A DNA stretch of 64,000 nt, taken from the NCBI GenBank assembly GCA_900546825.1, contig UREE01000002.1:17847-81846 (forward strand), read 5' to 3'. Both the position numbers and the translations under genes were made by a program. Shown piece by piece: positions 43,960 to 53,400 of the stretch. Within the stretch, counting starts at the first letter, position 1, and each line of letters opens with the position of its first letter. This DNA is from an uncultured Collinsella sp. (GTDB lineage Bacteria; Actinomycetota; Coriobacteriia; Coriobacteriales; Coriobacteriaceae). Under the pieces are notes generated by a model, which saw only the letters and a program-made list of their open reading frames with translations, searched no databases and was not told where the DNA came from.

Positions 43960-44931
43960 TTACTGCTCGCTATTCGCAATCGCCTGGTCGATAAGCTTGT
44001 CGAGTGCTGCGCGCTGCTCGGCGGAGCTGATGGCTCCCACGATTGGATCCCCTACGATGTTGCCATTCTGATCGATGACATACGTTGTCGGGAACGAGAA
44101 CAAATTTGACGTAAACTTACCGGCCTCGCTATCCGACTTGAACCAGATGTTCTTATATGTCACGCCCTTCTTGCTCAGCACGTCCTTGGCATCTGCAATC
44201 TCGCCCTTGTTGCCATCGAGCGTAAAGGAATTGACGCCCACGACCCGGCCGCCCTTCTCGGCAAGCTCCTGATTCAGTTTCTCAAGATCGCCCAACTCAC
44301 CCACGCACGGCTTGCAAGTGGTGAACCAGAAATTCATGACGGTAACCTTGTTCTTAGAGAACAGCTCGTCGCTGCTCACGTCGTTGCCGTCCAGGTCCTT
44401 GCCCGTAAAGCTGGGGAACTTCGTCGCCTCGCTCGAAGCATTGGCACCAGCCGTCATGCCAGCGGTCGAAGCGTCGACGCTCTCGCCTGCGCTCGGCGTG
44501 CTTCCACAGCCGGGGAACTCCTTCTCCAGCGCCATGAGCTTGTCCTCGATCTCCTTGATCTGCTGTGCACCGGCCTTGAGTGTCTTAAGCTCATCCGCCG
44601 TGAACTCATCCTTGGCGCCGTCGATGGTCTTGAGCAGAAAATCGCCGTAATTGCTGCCATCCTCAATCATTGCCGAGTCTTTATTTGCCGCATTGAATAC
44701 CTTTTCCCACAGCGCGTTATCACTCGAAAAGATCTCGTTCTCCTTCTGCATGAGCTTCGCATACAGCTCAGCGGCCTCGTCGGCATTGGCCGGCTTCTGC
44801 GCAGTGAGCTCTGCGATCTTAGGATCGGAGCTCGCAGATTCGCTCGCATTGCCACCGGGCGCCGAACATGCCACAAGGCACAAGGCCAATACCGGCACCA
44901 TAAACAGGGCCGCAATCTTAGAAAGCTTCAT
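43960..44931 (-). CDS. TlpA-like thioredoxin-fold lipoprotein
   Basis: A 323-residue exported thiol-disulfide protein. The signal ends in the lipobox LVAC (Cys22). A linker of about 150 residues, rich in Ala, Glu and Lys and with a single CGS near residue 142, precedes the thioredoxin domain. The redox motif WFTTCKPCVGEL places cysteines at 206 and 209, and the cis-proline is in FSFPTTYVID. GGAGG lies eight bases before the chosen ATG; the ATG at 44937 leaves too little space. It is the last gene of a redox operon after the 4Fe-4S membrane protein, and probably receives electrons from it. Confidence 0.87.
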   Translation of the reverse strand: MKLSKIAALFMVPVLALCLVACSAPGGNASESASSDPKIAELTAQKPANADEAAELYAKLMQKENEIFSSDNALWEKVFNAANKDSAMIEDGSNYGDFLLKTIDGAKDEFTADELKTLKAGAQQIKEIEDKLMALEKEFPGCGSTPSAGESVDASTAGMTAGANASSEATKFPSFTGKDLDGNDVSSDELFSKNKVTVMNFWFTTCKPCVGELGDLEKLNQELAEKGGRVVGVNSFTLDGNKGEIADAKDVLSKKGVTYKNIWFKSDSEAGKFTSNLFSFPTTYVIDQNGNIVGDPIVGAISSAEQRAALDKLIDQAIANSEQ

Positions 44932-44960
44932 AGTCATTCCTCCGTTTTGTCGAAGCTTGT

Positions 44961-45863
44961 TTACTTTTTATCGGCGGTCAAGGGAAGCTTTTCCGCCGAC
45001 ACATCCAGGCCATAGCGATAGCTGATGGCATCGACAGGACAGGCCCCGATGCACTTTCCGCACCGGATGCATTCGGCATGATTGGGCGCGCGGACCACAT
45101 CAACGTCCATCTGACAAACCTTTGAGCACTTGCCGCACGAGACGCATTTGCACGCGTCAACCTGAATCCCCAGCAGGGACACCCTATTCATGAGCGCATA
45201 GAATGCGCCGAGTGGACAAATCCATTTGCAGAAGGGGCGGTAGAACAAAACGCTCAGCACTACCACGGCAATGAGAACGGCAAGTTTCCAAGTAAAGAGC
45301 TGCCCCAACGCAGATCGAATGCCGGCATTGGCAATGGCCAGCGGAATGGCGCCCTCGAGCACACCCTGCGGACAGATGTACTTACAAAAGAACGGGTCGC
45401 CCATGCCCACGTCGTTAACCACCAAGACGGGCAGCAGCACCACGGCAAACAGCAGCACGACGTACTTGATGTACGTGAGCGGCTTGAGCTTTTTCGTGGA
45501 GAACTTCTTGCTGGGAATCTTATGCAAAAGCTCTTGCAGCCATCCAAACGGGCACAAAAAGCCGCATACAAAACGTCCCAGCAGCACGCCGATTAGAATG
45601 AGCGTTCCGGTGACGTAATACGAAAAGCTAAACTTAGACGAGCCCACCACCGACTGAAACGACCCGATGGGACACGCACCCGAGGCCGCCGGACACGAGT
45701 AGCAGTTGAGCCCCGGCACGCAGACGGCTTTGCCCGCCCCCTGGTAGATGCCCCCCTTGGCAAAGTTAGGCAGGTGAATATTGGTCGCAAGCGTCGCCGC
45801 CGCCTGAATCAATCCGCGGAATCTCGCCAAAAGATGCGATGCAGTGTTTTTTCTTTTATCCAA
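44961..45863 (-). CDS. 4Fe-4S membrane protein (NapH/NosR-like electron carrier)
   Basis: A 300-residue protein with five to six helices. Cysteine clusters include CYSCPAASGACPIGSFQ and GFLCPFGWLQ near the N-terminus, YICPQG and WICPLGAFYA in the membrane part, and two ferredoxin-like motifs at the C-terminus (CKCVSCGKCSKVCQ and CIRCGKCIGACPVDA). NapH/NosR-type proteins move electrons across the membrane. The start is probably the TTG at 45863, inside the end of the preceding small gene, with GGAG ten bases upstream. No ATG lies near. Between the CD1871A-type peptide and the TlpA gene, it likely passes electrons to the lipoprotein for thiol reduction. Confidence 0.85.
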   Translation of the reverse strand: MDKRKNTASHLLARFRGLIQAAATLATNIHLPNFAKGGIYQGAGKAVCVPGLNCYSCPAASGACPIGSFQSVVGSSKFSFSYYVTGTLILIGVLLGRFVCGFLCPFGWLQELLHKIPSKKFSTKKLKPLTYIKYVVLLFAVVLLPVLVVNDVGMGDPFFCKYICPQGVLEGAIPLAIANAGIRSALGQLFTWKLAVLIAVVVLSVLFYRPFCKWICPLGAFYALMNRVSLLGIQVDACKCVSCGKCSKVCQMDVDVVRAPNHAECIRCGKCIGACPVDAISYRYGLDVSAEKLPLTADKK

Positions 45864-46002
45864 TTCCGATACACTCCAAGCACAGCCTGATTGCCTTGGC
45901 CAGCACGGCATCCGCTTCGCCGCGCATAATTCCAAAGCCAACCATGGCTACCCCAACGATCAGCAAAGCCACCTGCGCCACAGGCTTAATCGCTTTGAAC
46001 AA
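45856..46002 (-). CDS. CD1871A-type CxxC small membrane protein
   Basis: A 48-residue peptide starting at a TTG, with AAAGGAG eight bases upstream. One hydrophobic helix (about residues 9-25, QVALLIVGVAMVGFGIM) is followed by EADAVLAKAIRLCLECIGIG, whose CLECIGIG end is the signature of the CD1871A family of CXXC peptides. Known members accompany 4Fe-4S membrane proteins and TlpA genes, exactly as here. Its stop codon overlaps the TTG start of the 4Fe-4S gene, indicating translational coupling. This gene is short enough to be missed by usual length cut-offs. Confidence 0.75.
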   Translation of the reverse strand: MFKAIKPVAQVALLIVGVAMVGFGIMRGEADAVLAKAIRLCLECIGIG

Positions 46003-46091
46003 TCTGACCACTCCTTTCGTTTCGCGACCCATTGGACCATACCGACTATAAAATCCGTGTTAAGCGTGAATGACTATGCAAGGAGAACGTT

Positions 46092-46766
46092 ATGCGCATC
46101 TTGGTCATCGAGGACGAGCGGGCACTGTGCGATGCGATCGCACGCAGCCTGCGCAACTTGGCCTATAGCGTCGACTGCTGCTACGACGGGCAGCAGGCCC
46201 TCGATCTGCTCGATGTCGAGACCTTTGATCTTGTCGTGCTCGACCTCAATCTCCCCCATGTCGACGGCATGACCGTGCTCAGGCAACTCAGGACAACTGA
46301 TTGTGAGACCAAGGTGCTTGTGCTCTCGGCACGTGGCGAGGTCTCCGACAAGGTAGCGGGGCTCGATGCGGGCGCCAACGACTACCTCACCAAGCCGTTC
46401 CATCTTGACGAGCTGGCGGCACGTATACGCAGCCTCACGCTCAGGCGCTTTACGCAAAGCGACGTTGTCCTGACCTGTGGATCGCTGAGCTTTGACACCA
46501 AAGCGCGCCTCGCCTCCGTGGGCGGCGAGACCCTATCCCTCACGCGCAAGGAGACCGGCATCTTGGAATACCTGATGCTTAACCAGGGGCGGCCGGTGAG
46601 CCAGGAAGAGCTTATCGAGCATGTATGGGACAGCAGCGTCAACAGCTTTAGCAACGCGACCCGCGTGCACATCTCGTCGCTGCGCAAAAAGCTGCGCGGC
46701 GCGTTGGGGCACGACCCCATCCGCAACCGAATCGGCGAAGGCTACGTTATGGAGGACGGCAAATGA
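46092..46766 (+). CDS. OmpR-family response regulator
   Basis: A 224-residue protein. The receiver domain has DE at residues 8-9, phospho-Asp51 (LVVLDLNLPH), Thr/Ser and Lys motifs (LVLSARG, DYLTKPF). The C-terminal winged helix starts near residue 130 and ends in RVHISSLRKKLRGAL, then NRIGEGYVME. AGGAGAACGTT precedes the ATG. It is divergent from the redox operon, 89 bases away, and overlaps the kinase gene by four bases. It probably controls the redox operon in response to a membrane or thiol signal. Confidence 0.93.
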   Translation: MRILVIEDERALCDAIARSLRNLAYSVDCCYDGQQALDLLDVETFDLVVLDLNLPHVDGMTVLRQLRTTDCETKVLVLSARGEVSDKVAGLDAGANDYLTKPFHLDELAARIRSLTLRRFTQSDVVLTCGSLSFDTKARLASVGGETLSLTRKETGILEYLMLNQGRPVSQEELIEHVWDSSVNSFSNATRVHISSLRKKLRGALGHDPIRNRIGEGYVMEDGK

Positions 46767-47935
46767 AGCGGCTGTCTCTGCAGTGGCGCATCACGCTGAT
46801 GACGGCACTGCTGATATGTTCAACCTGCGTACTTATGAATTGCCTGGTTGGCTACTCCGGCATGCGCTACATGGACTCGATCGGCAATGAACTATCGGCG
46901 CACAGCAAGGTGGAGGCGGCCTCGCCCAGCTCATTTGACCCGACAAACAAAGAGCTCGACGACGCGCTGACCATCGTCGTGAGCGACGCCCAAGAATCGT
47001 TTGGCGCGACGAGCTGGTATATAACTGCGGCGGTGACGCTGCTCGGCGGCGTGCTGGCCTACTTTGTAAGCGGACATGCGCTGCGGCCGTTGCGCTTCTT
47101 TGCGACGCAAGTCGAGAGCGTGCGGCCCGACAACCTCGCCGACACAAAAATCAGCGAGGACGTGCCCTCTGAACTCAGGCGCTGCAGCGCGTCGTTTAAC
47201 GACATGATTGCCCGCCTTGACGAGGGATTTTCCGCACAAAGACAGTTTACGGGCAATGCGGCGCACGAGCTGCGCACGCCGCTTGCGCTCATGCAGGCCC
47301 AGGTTGAGCTGTTTTGCGCCGAGCACCCCGACGTCGACGCCGATACAGCGAGCCTGCTCGGGCTGCTGCAGGAGCAGACCGAGCGAATGACGCACATGAC
47401 AAAGACCCTGCTCGAGATGAGCGAGCTGCGCAGTGTCCCTTGCAACGATGCGATTGACCTTGCGCCGATGATCGAAGAAGTACTCACGGACCTGGCGCCC
47501 CTTGCCGAGCAAAAAGACATCACGCTTACAAGTGAGGGCGACGCGCAAACGATCGGCAGCGATACGCTAATCTATCGGCTGCTGTTCAACTTGGCCGAAA
47601 ACGCCATACGTTACAGCGCGCCCAACTCGACCGTGCAAATCAACGCCTGCGCCGAAGGCGACCACGTGCTGCTACGCGTGCGCGACCAGGGGCCGGGCAT
47701 TCCCGAGCAATACCAGACGAGCATCTTTCAGCCCTTCTTTCGTGTCGACAAATCGCGCAGCAGGGCATACGGCGGCGTGGGGCTGGGGCTTGCGCTGGTC
47801 TGGGAGATCGCCGCGCTCCACGGCGGCTCCATCGAGGTCGAAAAGAGCTCGGAGCGCGGAACGACCATGCTCGTAACTCTTCCTGCACACAACATCGAAG
47901 ATGTGACAAAGGGACAGTCCCTTTGTCACATCTGA
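46763..47935 (+). CDS. Sensor histidine kinase, partner of the OmpR regulator
   Basis: A 390-residue kinase. Two helices (about 12-33 and 84-105) enclose a short external domain of about 50 residues. A HAMP region follows, then HisKA FTGNAAHELRTPLALMQA (His168) and HATPase_c (NLAENAIRYS, RVRDQGPGI, GGVGLGLALVWEIAAL). The last residues, DVTKGQSLCHI, are encoded by a palindromic repeat that also supplies the stop codon. Family kinases of this size normally end shortly after the HATPase domain, so this tail looks acquired. Confidence 0.93.
   Translation: MKRLSLQWRITLMTALLICSTCVLMNCLVGYSGMRYMDSIGNELSAHSKVEAASPSSFDPTNKELDDALTIVVSDAQESFGATSWYITAAVTLLGGVLAYFVSGHALRPLRFFATQVESVRPDNLADTKISEDVPSELRRCSASFNDMIARLDEGFSAQRQFTGNAAHELRTPLALMQAQVELFCAEHPDVDADTASLLGLLQEQTERMTHMTKTLLEMSELRSVPCNDAIDLAPMIEEVLTDLAPLAEQKDITLTSEGDAQTIGSDTLIYRLLFNLAENAIRYSAPNSTVQINACAEGDHVLLRVRDQGPGIPEQYQTSIFQPFFRVDKSRSRAYGGVGLGLALVWEIAALHGGSIEVEKSSERGTTMLVTLPAHNIEDVTKGQSLCHI
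47899..47933. repeat. Perfect GTGACAAAGGGAC palindrome inside the kinase 3' end, copy 2
   Basis: Seventeen-base arms, AGATGTGACAAAGGGAC with its complement, flank one A. It covers the final codons of the kinase gene and its TGA starts at 47933. Same family as 40436-40468. Confidence 0.87.
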
Positions 47936-47968
47936 AGATGCACGAAATTAGGCGAAGCGCCAGCAAAA

Positions 47969-47998
47969 AGCCCCCGCTTCCAAACGGAAACGGGGGCT
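47969..47998. terminator. Bidirectional intrinsic terminator
   Basis: AGCCCCCG and CGGGGGCT around a 14-base loop that contains its own TTCC/GGAA pairing, preceded by AAAA. It lies between the kinase gene and the convergent GMP synthase gene. Confidence 0.75.
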
Positions 47999-48010
47999 AG
48001 GTGAGTTAGC

Positions 48011-48991
48011 TTACTCCCACTCGACCGTGCCGACGGGCTTCGGCGTGAGGTCGTAGCAAACGCGGCAAATACCGGGGACCTCGGCGGTCACGCGAGCGGT
48101 AATGCGCTTGAGCAGCGCCCAGTCGAGCTCAGGCACCTCGGCGGTCATGACGTCGACGGTGTTGATGCAGCGAATAATGCAGGGCCAGTCGTAGGCGCGC
48201 TTGCCCTCGCGCACACCGGTAGCGCGGAAATCGGGCACTACGGCAAAGTACTGCCAGATGGTCAGGCCGGCCTTGTCGATCTCTTCGCGCACGATGGCAT
48301 CGGCCTCGCGAAGCGCCTCGAGACGGTCACGGGTGATGGCGCCAAGGCAGCGGACGCCCAGGCCAGGACCGGGGAACGGCTGACGCTCAACCATGTTCTC
48401 GGGCAGGCCGAGCTCGCGGCCCACGACGCGCACCTCGTCCTTATACAGCAGCTTAACGGGCTCGCAGAGCTCAAACTGCAGATCCTCGGGCAGACCGCCC
48501 ACGTTGTGGTGAGCCTTCACGCCGTCTTGGGACTCAAGAATGTCGGGATAGATGGTACCCTGGGCGAGGAAGCTGACCTCGTCGCCAACCTTGCGGGCCT
48601 CCTCCTCGAACACGCGAATGAACTCGGCGCCGATAATCTTACGCTTGGCCTCGGGCTCCTCGACGTCCACGAGCTTGTCCAGGAAGCGGTCGGTGGCGTC
48701 AACGTAAACCAGGTTGGCATCCATCTGATTTTTGAAGACGTCGACGACCTGCTCGCTCTCGCCCTTGCGCATCAGGCCGTGGTTCACGTGCACGCAGATG
48801 AGTTGCTTGCCGATGGCCTTGATGAGCAGGGCCGCGACAACCGAACTGTCGACGCCGCCGGAAAGAGCCAGCAGGACCTTCTTGTCGCCAATCTGCTCGC
48901 GGATTGCAGCGACCTGCTCATCGATGAACACCTGGGCAAGTTCGGGAGTGGTGATACGCACCATGTCGTCGGGACGCTTGTTGGGATCCAT
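48011..48991 (-). CDS. guaA: GMP synthase, ATP-pyrophosphatase domain only (GuaA subunit B type)
   Basis: A 326-residue enzyme converting XMP to GMP. The P-loop [13 protein letters not shown] (SGGxDS pyrophosphatase motif) is followed by [46 protein letters not shown] and the C-terminal [15 protein letters not shown] dimerisation end. The glutamine amidotransferase domain that makes up the first 190 residues in ordinary bacterial GuaA is absent. AAGGAG lies seven bases before the ATG, so this is a native start rather than a truncation. Either a separate glutaminase subunit is encoded elsewhere, as in archaea, or the enzyme uses free ammonia. Confidence 0.9.
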   Translation of the reverse strand: MDPNKRPDDMVRITTPELAQVFIDEQVAAIREQIGDKKVLLALSGGVDSSVVAALLIKAIGKQLICVHVNHGLMRKGESEQVVDVFKNQMDANLVYVDATDRFLDKLVDVEEPEAKRKIIGAEFIRVFEEEARKVGDEVSFLAQGTIYPDILESQDGVKAHHNVGGLPEDLQFELCEPVKLLYKDEVRVVGRELGLPENMVERQPFPGPGLGVRCLGAITRDRLEALREADAIVREEIDKAGLTIWQYFAVVPDFRATGVREGKRAYDWPCIIRCINTVDVMTAEVPELDWALLKRITARVTAEVPGICRVCYDLTPKPVGTVEWE

Positions 48992-49288
48992 GCAGAGCTC
49001 CTTTTCGGTTCGATGGAAATGCGCCGCGCGTATGCAGACGCACCGTCATATGACCTCATTATATGCAGAACGAGATGCGTTTCCCATCGCTGCGACAGAG
49101 CTTTTTGCAAGGGTGGCAATTTTTCCTAATGTCGAGGTCAGCTAGGCTTCGGTAGCCACCTTGGGAGCATCACCAATAGACTCTTCCTTTATACGTTCGG
49201 CATAATCGCAGGCGATACCCACAAATTCCAGTTCCGGGCAACAGGAGTACAATTGCAGCTATTGTTGTCAGCTGTTGGGAGATGGAAG
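48992..49288. other. Divergent intergenic region, guaA to LuxR gene
   Basis: About 297 bases without a credible gene on either strand. It must hold the promoters of both flanking genes, but I see no promoter or operator clear enough to annotate. Confidence 0.5.
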
Positions 49289-50293
49289 ATGGACTGCGAT
49301 GGCTACCCATGCGTTCCCATGCCGTTGATGTGCACTGCCTTTGTGCCGGGGCAGATTGACGCTGCGGTTGCAGGCATTTCCGACCCCGATTCGCGCGCCA
49401 TCGCCACGGCAGAAGCGCTGTACTTTCGCGGACAGGCCGCACTCGCCGCCAAGACGGCACACCCCTATCTTGACGTCACCGATCCCGCGCTGCGCTATTC
49501 CGCATGCTTTATCTGCGGATACGCCAGTCTGTCGCTCAACCGTATCGCCGACGCCCGCCGGTGCCTTGCGGGCATCCTCGATACGCCGGCCGACGAGGAA
49601 TCGCCCGCCGTCCACGCCACGCATATCCTGTTCGCCTCGGCCGCGAGCGTCCTGCTGCACTTGCCTTCCCCGTATTCTGCCGAAGAGTTTTATCCACTTG
49701 CGGCGCACCTACCCGAAGGCCTGCGACTGTTCGCCAGCTACGTGATGGCGCACGCCTTGTACCTGCGCGGCGAATACGGCCGCAGCCTGGGCATGGCGGA
49801 AAACGCCCTGATTATGAAACAGGGAAGCTACCCCATCTCGGAGCTATTCCTGCACCTGGCAGCTTCCATGGCATGCATGAGCCTCAAGGACATCGACGCC
49901 GCAAAAGCGCATTTTGGAGCCGCTTGGGACATTGCGCGCCCCGACGGCCTTATCGAGCTCATTGGCGAGCACCACGGCCTTTTGCAGGGGCTCATCGAGG
50001 CATGCCTAAAAACGCAATACCCTGACGACTTCGCGCACATCATCGAAATCACGTACCGCTTCAGCTACGGCTGGCGGCGCATCCACAACCCCGATTCGGG
50101 CGAGGACGTGGCCGACGATCTAACAACCACAGAGTTCACTATGGCCATGCTCGCCTGTCGTGGGTGGACCAACGTCGAAATCGCACGCCATATGGGAGTA
50201 TCGCCGGGCACCGTCAAAAACCGCCTATCCGGCGTATACGCAAAGCTTGGCATCGGCACACGCGCCGAGCTGGTCGCGCATATGCTGCGTTAG
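49289..50293 (+). CDS. LuxR-type regulator with helical sensor domain
   Basis: A 334-residue protein. Residues 1-260 consist of Ala-rich helices, probably TPR-like repeats (ALYFRGQAALAAKTAHPYLD, AHALYLRGEYGRSLGMAENA, AKAHFGAAWDIARPDGLIEL). The C-terminal 65 residues are a LuxR/GerE helix-turn-helix: TEFTMAMLACRGWTNVEIAR, HMGVSPGTVKNRLSGVYAKL. The ATG at 49289 follows GGGAGATGGAAG. Lone LuxR regulators of this kind are abundant in Coriobacteriia next to surface or transport genes. The large exported protein starts 155 bases downstream on the same strand, so it may be the target. Confidence 0.85.
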   Translation: MDCDGYPCVPMPLMCTAFVPGQIDAAVAGISDPDSRAIATAEALYFRGQAALAAKTAHPYLDVTDPALRYSACFICGYASLSLNRIADARRCLAGILDTPADEESPAVHATHILFASAASVLLHLPSPYSAEEFYPLAAHLPEGLRLFASYVMAHALYLRGEYGRSLGMAENALIMKQGSYPISELFLHLAASMACMSLKDIDAAKAHFGAAWDIARPDGLIELIGEHHGLLQGLIEACLKTQYPDDFAHIIEITYRFSYGWRRIHNPDSGEDVADDLTTTEFTMAMLACRGWTNVEIARHMGVSPGTVKNRLSGVYAKLGIGTRAELVAHMLR

Positions 50294-50448
50294 CGACCGG
50301 GCTGCCAAGCGCATCGAACGCGTTCCGGGACCCGGCGCTTCGCTCGCCTAAATTGGACATTTTGACCCTTGAACGGCACTACCGCCACGGGGCGCCATCT
50401 CGCAAAATTGGATTATTTCCACCGATACCTGCGGGATGGGAGCCCAAG

Positions 50449-53400
50449 ATGCTTGATCGCCGTTCGTTACTTGTTGCCGGAGCGTCCTCGCTGGCGAGCA
50501 TTATGTTGCCGCGCGTGCCGGGAAGCGCAAACGCCTTCATATTGCCGTTCGCGCCCACCGAAGCCCATGCCGACGAAAAAGACCCCTTCAGGGTGCTCGT
50601 GCTCTCGCGCACCATGTTCGGTGTGGTCGTGGTCGACGTCGCCAACAAGAATACGCCCATCGCAGGCGCCAAGGTCACGCTCACGTCGCGCTACGCCGCA
50701 GGCAAGCAGCTCGCCGCCACGACCGATGACGAAGGCACGGCCATCTTTGAGGTCGCGCCGCTTTCGGAAGGCTACGTGGACGAGGCGACGCTTCTCGACG
50801 CGTACGACTTTAACGGCGGCATCTCCATTAGCATGGCGGGCTACCGCGATGTCGAGATTCCCCTCTCGCGTGTCCAAGGCGGCACCGCCATTACCGCACC
50901 CACACGTCCGCTCTCCGATGGCGAGCCGTACTTTCGCCAGCTCACATTCGACGAATGGGACATCCAGTACGCCGACGCCACGTTTATGGCAATGCCAGCG
51001 GACGGAGCAGCAAACGACCAGCCCAACACGCACGCTTTTACCGTGCAGGCCCATCTGCCGCAGGGCGGGCAGGCAACGTTGCATATCAATAAAGTGATGC
51101 CCGCTGCGGGCAGCTCATCCGAAACCGTCACGCAGATTGGCCAAATCAAGGCCAGCGCATCGGGCGCGGATAATCTGGCGACGTTCACGCTCGAAGATAA
51201 GTTCCTCGATGCAGCGTCAAACCTTCTGGAGGAAGGATGCAAGCTGCGCTTTGTCCTCGACTATCAGGGCAAAACCTATACACTCTCCTCCCCCATGGCC
51301 GTTGTCACCGCGCCGGCCGCAAAGGCGGAATCGGGCTCGACCACCATCATTCCCACCACCATGGACCAAGAGGTCACTCCGTTTGATTTCCCCGCATCGT
51401 TTCCCGGCATCGGTGGTAATAAGTTCACGTGTTGGATGCCCACATTTCCGATCCTCTTCGATTTCTCGTTTGCTGGATACGTGCTGTTTGGCGGAGGATA
51501 CAAACCAGCCAGCTATATGAACGATTCGGGCAATCCTGATCCGGAATACTGGAAGAAATCGCCGCGTGAGTCGGGCGCCAAGCAGGCAAACCGCCACCTC
51601 GATGAGATGGAGGGGAAGTGGAATCAGTACAAAAGTATGAGTGCCGGTTCGGGCACCGATCCAAGAAACACCAAGCTCCTTCGCCACCATTGCACGCCGC
51701 TGTTCACGATGGATATCGCCACACAGCTGTACGGCTCGCTCGCCTACGATTGGGTGGGCAAAACCTGGGGTAACAACAACGACCCCGCATACGGCAATAT
51801 TAAGGCCCTCTTCCAGGTAAGAACCGACCTCAATTGGACCGAGCAGTTTACCCTAGGACCGGTGCCGTTTTTCCTAAACGTCAACCCCTGGGTGCTGGCG
51901 AAGCTGGCGCTCGCCGTGGGTGCCCACACGCACGGCAGCGGCGCGGCGTTTTTTAAAAACATTTCGCTCGACTATTCAAACACGTCGGGCTCGTTCACCA
52001 TCCAGATCGGGCTTGCCGTCACCTTTGGCGCCGGCGTTGCAGGCGTCGCTTCGTCTGCCGTGCGCGGCGCCGCATCCCTCACGCTGTTCATTGGGTACGA
52101 GAAGGCAGATGGACACCAGCTTCCGCGACTGCGCGTAGGTGCAGACGTCGATGTCGATGTGATACTCCAGTTCGTAATGTTCAAGTGGACCACCAAGGCT
52201 TGGTCGGGGTCGTGGCCCACACTCCTCGATTCGTGGAATATGTCGGTGAACAATGGCGACCAGTATGTACTCCAGCGCTCTGAACTCGCATTGGGCGGAG
52301 ATACGCCTTACACGCTGGATGCCTGCTTCGGCACGCCCGGCGACATCAAGGCGGGCGGCGTGCCGCAATTTATCGCATCGGCCACCATCGTCACCAACGC
52401 CGAGCTGCTCGCACGCGCCGAGGTTAATGCCACTGCCGCAAACGTTGCGCCTGTCGTGCGCGATTGGGATCAAGCGGTCACGCGCATTGAGCTCGAGGCA
52501 GACGCGGAGAGCGACGACACGGGACAGATCGAGCATTTCGTCCATGCACTGATAGAGAGCGACGAAAACGCCGCGCCGATGTATGAGTACACCTACATCG
52601 GTCAGGCAACGAACGCCGTTGCGGACCCCAACGCCAATTCTGCCGGCGTGTCGGAGGACGAGCGTGGCGGCATCAAGCCTTCGAGCGACAGTGTGCTGTT
52701 TTCCGGCGTGCTCAGCGAAGCCCACATGAAGCTGGCGATTATCGCCGGCGTGGAGTGCCTATTCCGTATCGCCTCGGTGCGCTACGGCGACAATGGCCGC
52801 TCGCGCCTGGTGGTGCACACAAAGGCGAACGGCACGTGGTCTGCCCCCACGCCCGTGGACTTCCCCCTTGGGTTTGGCGAGGGCGACGTGGAGCGCGACG
52901 GCATATACGATTACGACTTCGACGTGGTGGAATATACGGACGGAAGAGGAAACCAGGACGCCTACGTGCTGCTGGTCTCGGGCGAGCGCCCCGCCGGCGA
53001 CAACACCCTTTTCGATACGGCGAGCACATCCGGCATACTGTCCGTTGTGCGCCTGCGCATAAGCAACGACGGAGTTCGCGTGATATCGCACACGTCGTGG
53101 CGCAGCATCTCGCACGGCCGCCTTCAGGAGGATGGCTACCATTGCCTGCAGTGCCCGCGTATCACGGTGGGCAAGACGCTGGTCGACGGACGTCTGTCGG
53201 GCGCCTACCTCCACCGCCACGGAACCACCGCAGAGAAGGCGCTCGGCAGCGAGGCCGAGGTTGCGCTGGAATGCTTTGCCCTGTGGTCGGATGTTTCGGG
53301 CGACAGCCTGACGTTCCGCCAAGTTCTCCGCTTTCCGCAGGCACCGTCGAGCATTGAGCTGGGCGCGCCCGAGAATATCAACGGCAAAATGGTGGTGCCC

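Noticed and set aside
48011..49260. Frameshifted glutaminase domain upstream of the GMP synthase gene
   Set aside because: No glutaminase motifs (such as a GGP or nucleophilic GxCxG segment) appear in any frame before 48991, and the gene has its own ribosome binding site.
50164..50448. Extension of the surface protein frame upstream of 50449
   Set aside because: The added residues have no signal character and overlap the LuxR gene. The ATG at 50449 has GGGAG and starts a proper signal sequence.
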